From CBDBDZ01 sp965204215 (lineage in GTDB: Bacteria > Pseudomonadota > Gammaproteobacteria > Pseudomonadales > GM7GCV1), in assembly GCA_965204215.1 (NCBI GenBank), contig CBDBDZ010000014.1:372001-436000 (forward strand): a stretch of DNA of 64,000 bases, written 5' to 3'. This document shows positions 1 to 13,100 of this stretch, one piece after another; position 1 is the first letter of the stretch, and each line of letters starts with the position of its first letter. The notes below the pieces were generated by a model that was not told the DNA's origin, did no database searches, and saw only the letters and a program-made list of their open reading frames with translations. The translations under genes were made by a program, and so were the position numbers.

Positions 1-1127
1 CTGATACACTCAGCTTAAGCGCACAGCTACTTGACAACAGCGCTGGCAGTATTGAACACGCAGGCAGCCATACCCTTATGGTTGCAGCCAGCACTGTAAC
101 CAATAGCCATGGCAGCATTGCCAGTAACTCAGATATTGCTATAGATACAAGTACATTAAGTAGTGAAAGCGGGGCTATAGCAGGCAGGACTATTGGCATT
201 GATGCCAGTGATATCGACAATCGTGGGGGTATTATCAGCGCTCAACACGTTGCGATTGCTGCCAGTGGTGATGTAATTAATGCCGACAGTGCCACCATCG
301 TTGCCTTAAGTGATGACTTAAACAGCCTGGCACTGAATGTTGCAGGTGTGTTAAACAATGATGATGGCAGCATCCAAAGCAATGCAGCAGGGGCTACCTT
401 AACGGCCAGTGCTTTAAGCAATCAGCGCGGTACTATTATTGTAGCGGGCAGTGAAGGCCTGGCTATAGCGGTTGCCAACACCTTAACCAACAGCAGTGGT
501 AACATTGCCAGTAATGGCGATTTAAACATTAGCGCGACCGAGCTTGACAACACGCAAGGCACTTTATTATCGACTCAGGATATACAACTAAGCGTTGCCA
601 ATAGTATCAGCAATAATCACTCAGCCAGCATTGATGCAGGCGGCGCATTAACGCTGTCAGCATCCAGTCTTGACAACCAGTCAGGTCTTATTCGCGCAGC
701 GGGTACAGCCACCAGCAGTATTGCGGTTAGCGGCAATCTATCGAATCAGTCAGGTATTATTGCCAGTAATGCTGATACACTCAGCTTAAGCGCACAGCTA
801 CTTGACAACAACGCTGGCAGTATTGAACACGCAGGCAGCCATACCCTTATGGTTGCAGCCAGCACTGTAACCAATAGTCATGGCAGCATTGCCAGTAACT
901 CAGATATTGCTATAGATACAAGTACATTAAGTAGTGAAAGCGGGGCTATAGCAGGCAGGACTATTGGCATTGATGCCAGTGATATCGACAATCGTGGGGG
1001 TATTATCAGCGCTCAACACGTTGCGATTGCTGCCAGTGGTGATGTAATTAATGCCGACAGTGCCAGCATCGTTGCTCTAAGTGATGACTTAAACAGCCTG
1101 GCACTGAATGTTGCAGGTGTGTTAAGC
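1..1127 (+). repeat. 771-bp-spaced internal direct repeat in the exoprotein gene
   Basis: Positions 1-356 recur at 772-1127 with only a handful of substitutions. The spacing is 771 bp, or 257 codons, so the reading frame is kept. The first copy runs off the left edge, so the true unit may be longer and there may be more copies. Near-identity at DNA level, among repeats that otherwise agree only in protein pattern, points to recent duplication or gene conversion. Confidence 0.9.
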
Positions 1128-4100
1128 AATGTTGGCAGCAGCATTCAAACTGCAGCGCAAGGAGCTACCCTGACTGCAAGCGTTATTGACAACACCAATG
1201 GTGAAGTTATTGCGGTTGGCACCGATGCACTCCACGTTGTAGCGGATACGTTCACTAACACTTCAGGTAATGTCATATCAAATGGCGAGGTTAATTTCGA
1301 CACTACTGATATAGACAACACATCCGGTTTTATTGGCGCTCAACAAGTAACTATTATTGCTCGCGGTGATTTAACTAATAACAGCACTGCCAACACAGCA
1401 ACCATACTGGCATTAAGCGCAGACTCAGGAGCTTTAGACATCAATGTAACAGGCATACTGGAAAATATTAAGGGCATTATTCAAACCGAAGCAGCAGGTG
1501 CAACGCTAACTGCTGGTGTGCTCAACAATAGCAGCGGAAATATAACGGTTATTGGCAACCAGGGCTTCAGCGTTGACGTGGCATCAACATTAACCAATAG
1601 TTCAGGTGCTATTGTAACCAATGGTAACCTGACCCTGGAAGCTGACCAACTTGTCAATACCCAGCAGGGTCTGCTAAGTAGTGGTCAGAATATTGAACTC
1701 ACTATTAACCAGACGCTGGATAATACCGCAGGAAGTATTGGGGCAGCAGCAGTCAGCTTAAGTGCTGACAGTGTCAACAATTTGCAGGGAGGCATCAGTG
1801 CCGATAATCAACTGACTATCAATACAACCGACATTGACAATACAGCAGGGTTAATTAGTGCCAATCAGATAGCGCTCACCACCACAGGAAATGTCACTAA
1901 CAACTCAGGAGACAGTGCAAACAGTATCAACGGCAGTACCCAGGCGATGATTGTTGCTATAAGCAGTGCCAGTGACGCCCTCACTCTAAGCGTTGGAGGT
2001 ACTCTAACCAACAGCAGTGGCAGCATAGCCACCAACGGCAACCTTGGCATCACAGCCAATCAACTGGTCAATGTCCAACAGGGCTCTCTATTGGCAGGCA
2101 ATGATTTAACGCTTGAAGTCACGCAGGATATTAACAATACGCAAGGCTCTATCACTGCTGATAATGTCGTTATTCGTTCAAATCATATCGACAATAACTC
2201 GGGAACATTGGGCGGTGAATGGCTAAGTATTACCACCAGAGGCAATTTGAATAACACTACCAATGTTGACGGAGTCACTGCCAGTATCGTGGCGCTTAAT
2301 AGCTCAGAGGCAAGTTTAGAGTTAATAGTAGGAGGTACTCTAAACAATACAGCGGGCACTATTCAAACCAATGCCAATGCCAGCACCATTACCGCAGCAG
2401 TATTAAATAATCAGAATGGAATGATTACGCAGACGGGTAATGGCGAATTGAACATCAACGTAAATGGCGAGCTCACCAACAGTGGCGGTATTGGCAGTAA
2501 TGGCGCACTAATACTGCAAAGCGCCAGTCTTGACAATCGTCAGGGTTTATTGCAAACCCCGGGAGACATTAACATAAGTGTCGATCAGACCAGTAATAAC
2601 AGTGGAGGACGAATTGATGCAGGTACGGCGCTTACCCTGGCTACCGACAGTCTAATCAACCAGGGAGGCGTATTAATTGGCGGTACATCCAATACCATTG
2701 CTACCGTGTCAGGCATTGACAACAACAGCGGCAGTATTATCGGGGATATGCTCAATATCAATGCCAGCACCATTGACAACAGTTCAGGTACTATCGGTGG
2801 GGAGCATGTTAGGGTTACTACCAGTGGCAATTTAGACAATAACAGCGGCAATCGCACCGCAACCATTTTGGCGTTGGGTGAACAGTCAAACAGCCTGGCA
2901 TTGAATATAGGCGGCATTTTAAGCAATATTGACGGCAGCATTCAAACAAGAGCAGGCAATGTTACCTTAACAGCAGGTAGTCTAAATAATCAGGGGGGAG
3001 CTCTGGCTGTAAACGGCACTGGCACTTTTAACCTCAATATAACAGAGGGCATCGACAACACAGGTGGTGGTATTATTGGCAGTGCAGGCAATATTACTGT
3101 CAATAGTAATCAACTTATCAACAGCAGTGGAACCCTATCTGCCGATAACAATGTCAGTGTTGATATTGTACAGGCATTAACCAACAACAGCGGGCGCATC
3201 ATTTCCAATAATTTGCTCACTGTTGATGCCTCAACCCTGAATAATCAAAGTGGCACATTAGTTGGTGGACAATCCGCTAGCATCACAGTTTCCGGGGAAC
3301 TGAACAATAGCGCAGAGGGTGATATTTCATCCGTAGCTCTCACCCTGAATGCAGGTTCTATTAACAATAACGCAGGCAATATTATCGGTAACAGCATCGA
3401 TATAGATGTTGGCAACAATTTGACCAACAACATGCAAAATGGCAGCAGTGGCACCATATTTGCCTTAGCCAGCTCAGCACATAGTCTGGCTATCGATGTT
3501 GGAGGCACTTTGCAAAACAACGGTGGAGTCATTCAAACCAACGCATCGCAAGCTGCAATCACCGCCAATAACCTCGATAATTCAACTGGTAATATTGCAT
3601 TACTTGGCAACACTCAACTTAACCTGAGTGTTGACAGCGATTTAAACAATACAACAGGCAGCATTGTCAGTGGCGGCCATATCAATGCCACTGTAGCCAA
3701 TCTGACTAACAATGGCGGCAATATTGCCGCCGTTGGCAATACCCTGTTGAATGCAAGTGGGCAGCTAACCAATAATAGTCATGGCAGTATCAATGCAGGT
3801 ACTGATTTAACGCTTTCTGCGGCAAGTATTGATAACAGCTCTGGTCAACTCATCAGTAATGCGGGTAGCCTTACCCTTACCAGTCAATCGCTTGACAACA
3901 GCAGTGGTCAGCTATCGCAACTGGCAGATAGCGGCTCACTCAATGTAAATATCACTCATAGTCTTAATAATAATTCGGGCGATATTATCAGCAGAGGTAA
4001 TATTGCAATAGACGACGATAACAGCAATCAACTGGCAATTGACAATACCAACACTGGCAGAATTATTGCCGTCAGTTCAGCGTCCAATCATGTCAGCATT

Positions 4101-7100
4101 GAAGCTGAAAGTTTCAATAATACCAATGGAACGCTACAAGGCGACTTCCTGACTGTGGATTTAAGCCAGGACCTGACCAACTCGGGAGCAGGATTGATTA
4201 CGGCACTGAGTACGCAAGCCAATAGCCTGAATCTGGATATTGACGGCATACTCACTAATGCGGGTATTATTCAGACTCAAGCGGCATCGGCACTATTGGA
4301 TACCAGTGAAATTAACAATCAGGATGGTGACATCCTGCTGGCAAATAATGGTCTGCTGTCGTTAAGTACCAATGTCAGACTGGTGAATGATGAAGGTAGC
4401 ATCACCAGCTTTGGCGGTATCAATATCAATGCGACAACCCTTAGCAATATCAATGGCGACATAACAGCCAGAGATAACCCTGACGCAGCTGCTGTTATTA
4501 ACGCTATAGCCCTTACCGGGCAAACACTGGTCAATACAGCAGGGAATATTCAAGCCGACACTATCGACATCAATCTCGGTGGCTCGCTCACCAATACGGC
4601 TAATAGCTCGGGTAGAGGTGTGATTACTGCATTGGGGACGACAGCAGGCAGTCTTGATATTGACGTTAATGGCACTATTGACAACAGTGGCGGGTTAATC
4701 CAGAGCGCTGCCAGTGAATCAGCTATTTTTGCCAATATGCTTACCAATGTTGAAGGTGATATTTTGCAATCGGGCAGTGGTGTGCTCAGCCTGGATATTA
4801 CAACGCTATTAGACAATAGCAGAGGCGCCATCAACAGTCAGGGCAGCATTGATATTGATAGCATAACCCTTACCAATGATCTGGGCTTTATCGAAACTTC
4901 ACAACAGGCAGGTAATTTAATTGATATTGATGCTGCCACTTTAAACAATCTGGGAGGCAGCATTCAAAGCGACGGCGTTACAGTAAGGGCAAGCAGCAGT
5001 TTAATTAACGGCTCAGGCTCCCTGGAAGGCAGCACTCGCAGGGGACTAATCAGCGCCCTGGGAACAGGTGTCAATCGTCTTGATATCAACGCCACAGGCG
5101 CACTTGTTAACAATACAGGAGGCAGCATACAAACCCGAAGTCAAGGTTCATCCATCACTGCTGCCAATTTAACCAATACAGACGGCGTGATTGTTCAAGG
5201 CAACAACGGTACTTTAGCACTAAATGTCAGTGGCACTCTCAATAATAATGTCGGCAGCATTAGCAGTGACGATCGCATAACAGTGAATACAGGTGCATTG
5301 ACTAATAATCGGGGACAACTTCTGGCCGATAATCTTGTAGACATCGACAGTGCAGGCACGTTAACCAATAACGGTGGTTTCATAGAAAGCGGCAATATTG
5401 ATGTTGATGTCGGCAACCTTGACAATGGCATTGAAAGCAGCACTATCGGGTTTATCAGTGCTACTGCTGACACAGGCAATAGTTTTAATATTGATGTTGC
5501 CAGCAGCTTAACCAACCAGGGAGTGCTTCAATCCAGAGGCAGCGATGCCATCATTGCCGCCAATAACCTGGTCAACACAGGTTCTGTAGAACTTGCCAGC
5601 CAGGGCAATCTGGAATTGGATGTGGGGGACACACTAAACAATAATGGCAGCGGTTTAATCAGTAGTGGTGGCTCCATTGGCATTGATGCCGCAACCCTTA
5701 ACAATAATGCAGAAATTTCAGCCGACTCCAGCGCACAAAACGCCATTAGCATTGGAGCCAATGCTGCAGTAGCCAATGTCAACAATGCAGGGTTGATTGA
5801 AAGCGACCGTGTTGCAGTCAATGCCAATGGCTTCACCAATTCAGGTATTGTCAGTGCCCTGGGTACAGGTAATAACGACCTCCACCTGGATATTCATGGC
5901 ACACTGGTTAACGATGCAGGTACTATTCAAAGCCAGGCATCGGTAGCTACCATAGAAGCGGTAGTGCTAAATAACCTGAATGGCGGTGATATCATGCACC
6001 ATAACAATCAGGGAGACTTGACTATTACTGTCGCCAGCAACCTTGATAATACTGGCAGTGTTATCGAAAGCACTGGCGATATTAACGTCACCGCAAGTGC
6101 CATCAACAATACCAGAGGCGAAATTGTTGCTGCAAATGCAGAGGTACAAAACAATATCAGTTTAACAGCTACGTCAAATAGTGCTGTTTCACATAATAGT
6201 GGAGGATTAATAGAAGCTGACAGTGTTCGCATCTCTGCAGCCGAGTTATCAAACGGTGTCAACTCTGGCAGAGCAGGTCAGATTACCGCGTTGGGTACAG
6301 CAAGCAATAGTCTGGATCTGGATATAGGTGTCAGGCTTAACAATAACGGCGGTACTATAGCAACCAACGCCTCTGCAATTACTATTAACAGCCCTGTTAT
6401 CAACAATATCAATGGTATTATTAATGTCGCCAGAGGCAATGTCACAATTAACAGTGCTACCCAAATCAATAACGAATCAGGCTCTATTTTCAGCAATGGT
6501 TTTGCAACACTCAATACGACAGACTTTGATAACGACGCAGGTGGTGAATTACACGCAGGGGGTAATATCAGCATTCAGGCAGTAGCAGGTGGAGTTCTCA
6601 ATGTCGATAACAATGCCGGGGATATTCGCAGTGACAACGCCATCAATATTCATTCAGACGTATTCGATAATGCAGCAGGTGTGATTATTGCAGGCACCAC
6701 GGCAGAGATTAATACAGGAGGCAATTTCGGCAATGATAATGGCGGCTTATTGCAATCCGTTGGCAACTTGACACTAAGTGCAACAGGCATCAACAATGCT
6801 GGAGGTACGGTTCGCGCACTAGCCGGCAGTCAATCAAGCATTAATGTTAATGCAGGAACATTAAATAACACTGGTGGCGCTATTGAAATCGTATCAAATA
6901 TGGCGCAGATTATAGCCAACAGCATTAACAATTCAGGTGGACGTATTGCCCACAACGGCAGTGGCAGTTTAAATATTAACGCCATCACTTTAAATAATTC
7001 CAATTCAGGGGCTGTTAGCCAGGGACTGGGTATTCGCAGTGAAGCTGGCATTGTATTTACCACAACTGCCCTGAATAATATTGGTGGCAATATAATAGCC

Positions 7101-10100
7101 GATGGCAATATCAGTGCTCAAAACACCAGCACAGCAGCATCCATCAATAACACAGATGGGTTAATAGACACTGGTGGCAGTGTTAATTTAACAGCGGCAG
7201 GTGGACTGAATAATACTCGGGGTGTTATAGTCAGCACAGCCACGCTAAACAGCACTTTAGCATCTGGCGTTGGTAATTTTAATAATACTGATGGCGAAAT
7301 TCGCACCAACGCTATCAACCTGACACTAAGTGGACATGGAATTAACAACACCAGAGGCACTATTGTCCACGCCAATACAGGTGAGCTGGACATAAACTCG
7401 AGTAGTATCATTAATGATAATGGCAGTATCTTGTCTAACGGAGCAGTCTTGATTGACAGTTTTTTAACACTCAATAATACAGGCAGCAATGCTATATTAC
7501 AGGGTGATCGGGTTCGCATCAGTGGCAGCAGCGTCAACAACAGCGGCAATATTATTGCCGATGCAGTGAACGGTCTGGAGTTAACCGCACAAACCTTTAA
7601 CAATGACGGCGGTACACTCTACAGTGAAGGCAATGCAACCATTAATGTACAAGGCACGAGCGCTAACAGTTTCAGCAATGTCAACGGTCAGTTGCTGTCG
7701 TTGCGCAACCTTACCCTGGGCGGCAGTGGCCTGGCATTAACCGAAGGTCTGATCAACGCCGGTACCAACCTGACCATCAATACCACGGGCAATGTCACTA
7801 ATGCCAGTAGCAATCATTTAATTGCAGCAGGCAATTTACAGATTAACACCAACGGCAATTTCCTGAATTACGGTGAGCTGTCAACTGGCGCTGACCTGGG
7901 GCTTTCCGGCCTTGCGCTGACCAATTATTCAGGGGCTGTACTCAGCGCAGGTAACGACCTTAATCTGGTTTTAAGCAGTTTGGTTAATCAGGAATATGGC
8001 AGAATTAGTGCGGCGAATAATCTTAACCTCAGCGCCACCGGGTTAAGCAATAGCGGTATTATTTCAGCAGGCAATGACTTGACAACCACGTTGACCAATA
8101 ATCTTAACAATTACAATACATTGTTTGCAGCTGGTAATATTAACCTCTATGCCAATCAAGTCCGTAATTATACCAATGCGGATATTTTCGCAGTTGATAA
8201 TATCCGCATTGCGGCCAACAGCAGTGGCGAGACCAATACGCAGGTTGTTAACAGTTCTGGTACCATTGAGGCATTTAGTGGCAATATTGATATTACTACC
8301 TCCATTTTGTTAAACCAGCGCGCCACTGGGCTTGCGCTTGATGCCAATGGCAACCCCACCAGTGGTATAGCTTCCATTATTGCAGGGGGTAATATCGACA
8401 TTGACGCCACCAACCTGACCAATCGAATCAGCTTGATTGCAGCTGATGGCAATATTAACCTGACAGGAAGTGCGCTGCTCAATGAAGGTATTAGCAATAA
8501 TTTTACACAAAGTTCATTTTTAAGTTTAGACTCCATTGCGTCAGGCAGTTGTACCACAGACAGCAATTCAATAACCACTTGTAGAACTTCGCGCACATCA
8601 ACCGGAAATTTTCCTGAATTAGCGCTAATTGATTTAACCAATCAAGGCTTTAATATTTCATCTGCAGAAGAGCGCAGAGCAGGAGCTTTATCAACAACGT
8701 CTTTTTTTGAGGATACTATACCTCCTTCGATATTTAGCACGAATGTATTAAATGTTCTAACTTATGATTTATCTATAGGGAACAATAATCTATTAGCAAC
8801 TTTACGTCCTGATGCAGGGACAGTTGTATATACAAATGTTAATTCCCTTACTGGTTCGATTAATCCTGTGACTTATACGCCATGCGAAATTATTTCGGGG
8901 AGTGTTGTTTTTTGTTTTGGACTCGGTACAAGCCCTGTTACGTTTAATCCTTTCTGGGAAGTGGTAGTAGCAGGTGGCACTGAAGTGGCTTCCACCATCT
9001 CTGCTGGTGGAGCTATTACTATCTCTTTTACCAATCAAATAGACAATACTAATATCCGTCAATTTGCCGGCGGAGCAGGCAATACCAATCAAAACCAAAC
9101 CACTACAGCCAGTTCCAGTACAGTTGGCAACAGGAACGGCACAGCAATTGGCAATATCAACAATACCGGTAATCATGTTACTGTCGGCAATGTTGATGGC
9201 AGTGTAACGGTTGCAACGGTTAACAGTAGTGGTAGCGTAGCAACTTTCACCAATCAAACGAATAACGGCAATGGCTTTAACGAATCTGACATCAATGGCG
9301 ATAATGTCAATACCAATACCAACAATATCGGCACTTTAACTGTTGCAGATAGCACTAACCCAGGACTGGGGTCAACCAACTTTAACAACCCTGATGTCAA
9401 CCCCAATATCGGTAGCAATGCCAGCGCTCAGTTAGTCACAGTTGATGGCAACATCAACACCGTCAACGCTACATTGAGCGCATCTGGCGCCGTGTCAAAT
9501 GCGATGGTTGAAGCATCTTTTGACATTGGCAACAACCTGAGCGCAACATCCAGTAATCAGCCATCGAATTTACAACTGGTAAATACCAGTAGCCCCGATA
9601 GTATTGCATCCAACAGCAGCACAATCGGGTCTATTGACAGCTCCATATCGACTATAGAAAGCATAGAAGCCAGAAACATGGGTCAGGTCAGCGTTGGCAA
9701 TGGTATGCCTGTGCCAGATTTAGAAGGGCAAATGACCAACGCTGATTTGCCAATGGTAACAGCAACAGGCAATATCAATATGGCAATGCAATCGGGTCAA
9801 ACGCTCACAATGGTCACAGCAGGTACTGATCCTGTCATGGTTAGCGCAGAGAACATGTCAGATAATGCAGTCACGCTTGCCAGTGGGGCAGAAATGGTAA
9901 GAGGTATAGTTGACACAGCAATGGATGTAACCAATTTGGCTGCTGTTGCCAATGTTGCTGCTATAGATGGGCAAGGTTCACAATCGATTGCTGCTCTTGA
10001 AGCTACGGACAGTGCCGCACAGCCAACAGCTGGCAGCAATGCAGCAGACATGGTGACAGTTAACAATGCCAATGAAGAGTTGGACAGCGTTGAAGCCATG

Positions 10101-13100
10101 CTGCAATCTGCGGCTACCAACCGTTACATTTCACCTGATTTAAGTGTGGAACAGCAACGGTTGTTGTTAGCCAATGCGACGTATAATCCCATAGACTTTT
10201 TACGTTTGCCCACTGCTGATGGGTTGTTTATTGTTAACGATACACCGCAGGCAATGAGTAACTTTCTGGTAGAAACCAACCCGGAGTTTGTAGAGTTCAC
10301 CAATTTTCTGGGGTCTGACTTTTTGCTGGAGCAGCTGGATGTAGACCCGGAGGAAACCACTCAGCGTCTGGGCGATGCGTTTTTTGAAACACGTCTGGTT
10401 CGCGAGGCAATACAGGCATCTACGGGTCAGCGTTATTTAGAGGATGCGGTTACGCAGGAACGCATAGACAACGACATAGCGCAAATGGAGTATTTATATA
10501 CCAATGCGGTAGCAGCAGAGGAAGAGTTGCAATTATCGTTAGGGGTTGCGTTAAGTGCAGAACAGGTTGCACGTTTAACCCATGATATTTTATGGTTGGT
10601 GGAACAACCTGTGACCTTAAGCGATGGTTCGCAACGCACGGTATTGGCACCTGTTTTTTATGCATCGTCGCTGCGTGAGGGTGACATCGCAGCCAACGGC
10701 GCCGTATTAAGTGGCACTATTATTGATTTGGAAACTTCCCGCTTTGCCAATACAGGGTTGCTGGATGCAGACACGGCATTGCAAGTCAGTGCTTCCGAGT
10801 CATTGCTTAATTCAGGGGTGGTGCGATCAGGAGGTGATTTAGTGTTGGATTCAGACGGCGGCCTGGATAATAGCGGTGGTACAATTGATGGTGCAGGTAG
10901 CAGCATTGTTCGGGCTGCTGGCAATATTGACAATACAGTGGGCAGTATTAGCGGTTCACTTACTCAGGTTACATCGGGTCGCAATCTTGACAATAGGTCA
11001 GGTTCTATCAGTGGTGATATTACCGACGTCAGTGCAGCAGGAGATATTGATAATCGAAGCGGTTCCCTGTCGGGTCGCGATACAGGTGTCACAGCAGGTG
11101 GTAATTTTGATAACCGTGGGGGTAGTGCAGAAGGAGAAGATAGCGCAGATGGTAGCTTGAGTATAGCAGTCGATGGAGCTATTGACAATCGTGGCGGTTT
11201 GCTGAGTTCGGGTAGCAATGGCAGGGTGTTGCTGATTTCACGAGGAGATACTTTAGACAATCGCGATGGCACAATTGAAGGTGGTGATGTTACAGCCATT
11301 GCGGGCGCAGGGCTTGACGACAACGGTAACCTGATTGACGGCGAAGGCGGCAGTATAGACAATTCCAGCGGTACTGTTCGCAGCAGTGGTACTTTAACTC
11401 TGGTTGCACAAAATGATATCTTCAATTCGCAAGGCTCAGCTGTTGGCAGCATTACCAGCGGTGGCAATGCGGCGTTAATTGCGCGCCAGGGTAGTATTAT
11501 TAATCAGGCGGATGTTGTTACGAGGGGCACCTCAAGTGGCTCGATTACCCAGGTAGGTACAGCTCCGGAATTAAGTGCAGGCGGTTCGTTATTGTTAGAT
11601 GCGGGTGCAGATATTTTGGTACGTGCAGCTGATGTAGCCGCTGGAGGCGATTTAACAGCGCTGGCTGGCAATGATTTAGTGATAGCCTCTGCTGCTAACG
11701 AGTATCACAGCAGCAGTAACAGTCGGGGTGTTAGTCGTGCCAGTAGTGGTGTCACGCATGTAACATCGAGTTTAACCTCTGGCGGTGATTTAGCCCTGGG
11801 TGCAGGTCAGGATTTAACGGCCTCAGGTGTGCAGTTAAGCGCGCAGGGCAGCGCCAGTTTAACGGCCGGCAGGGATATCAGTTTAGCGTCAGTAGCTGAC
11901 AGTACGCACGATGAAGCCAGTTGGAAACGTCATGAAGAAATTAGCAGCAGTGTTACTAATATTGGTACTACCTTAAATGCAGGTTCAGATGTCAGTATTG
12001 ATGCAAGTAGAGATCTGACTTTAGTGGGTAGCCAAGTTAATGGTGGTGGCAATGTCAGCTTAGCAGCAGAGCGTGACACCACTATATTAAGCGTGAGCGA
12101 TGAAAATTACGACTTTGAATACGACAAGAAGAAAAAGTCGTTTGGACGTAGTAGAGTTACTATAAATGAAATTTTCCAAACTGAAACGGTAGGTAGTGAT
12201 ATTAGTGCAGGGAGTCATTTAACGATTAATAGCGTGTTAACGAATAATGGTGTTGGGCAATTAGATAGTGGTGCGGTATCTATTGTGGGTAGTCAGTTGA
12301 GTGCAGGGGGAGCCGCTATTATCTCTGGGGATGATGTTAGCCTTGAAAGTGTAACGGATGTTAACTTTACTCGATCAGAGACGATAAAAAGAGGACTTTT
12401 TGGTTTAAGCGGTAGTGCAAGAGGTCAAACCAGTCGTGAAGAATTACTTGCAGGAAGTGGCGTTACTACGCAAGAAGATGATATTTCGTTAATATCATCG
12501 AATGACATAACCCTATTGGGTTCAAGTTTAGATAGTGGTGATAGCATATTGTTACAAGCGGATGATGAGGTTTCAATTGAATCGGTAACAGCACAAACCT
12601 ATACGGAGAGTTTTTCAGAGTCATCGGGTTTATTCTCTAACGGTAGTCTTTATTCCAGTGAAGAGCAACGCGATACGGAAACGGCAGTAGACTCAGTGGC
12701 ATCGGTAGTACATGCGAATACCAATGTTATTATTGATGCGGGTAGCGCAGAGGTATCAGGTTCGGATGTTATAGCAGAAAATGGGGGTATAGGCATACGA
12801 ACTGATGTAGGTGGAATAGAGGTCACCAGTTCAGAAACCACTCGCAATACGACTCATTATGAAGAGCAAATTAGCATAAGTCTAGGGGATGTTGTTAAAG
12901 GTTTGACGAGTTCGAATGTTGACGATGGTCGTTTGACGATAACATTAGCGGAAGCGAGTTATGATGAGATTGACAGCGAAGTGCATGAAGTAACAAGCCG
13001 TAGCAGTAATTTAGTTGCAGGTGGTGATATTATCTTGGATTCCATCAGCGACATTGAAGTATCAGGTTCAAATGTAGCGGCAGGGGCGGGTTCGGCAAGT

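Noticed and set aside
1865..7603. Many antisense open frames of 60-160 codons across the exoprotein gene
   Set aside because: They are Leu/Pro/Val-rich shadows of the repetitive coding strand, with no domain sense or start signals.
1..8500. Regular repeats that could suggest a CRISPR array
   Set aside because: The periodicity is coding (beta-helix repeats in one open frame), without constant repeat and spacer lengths.
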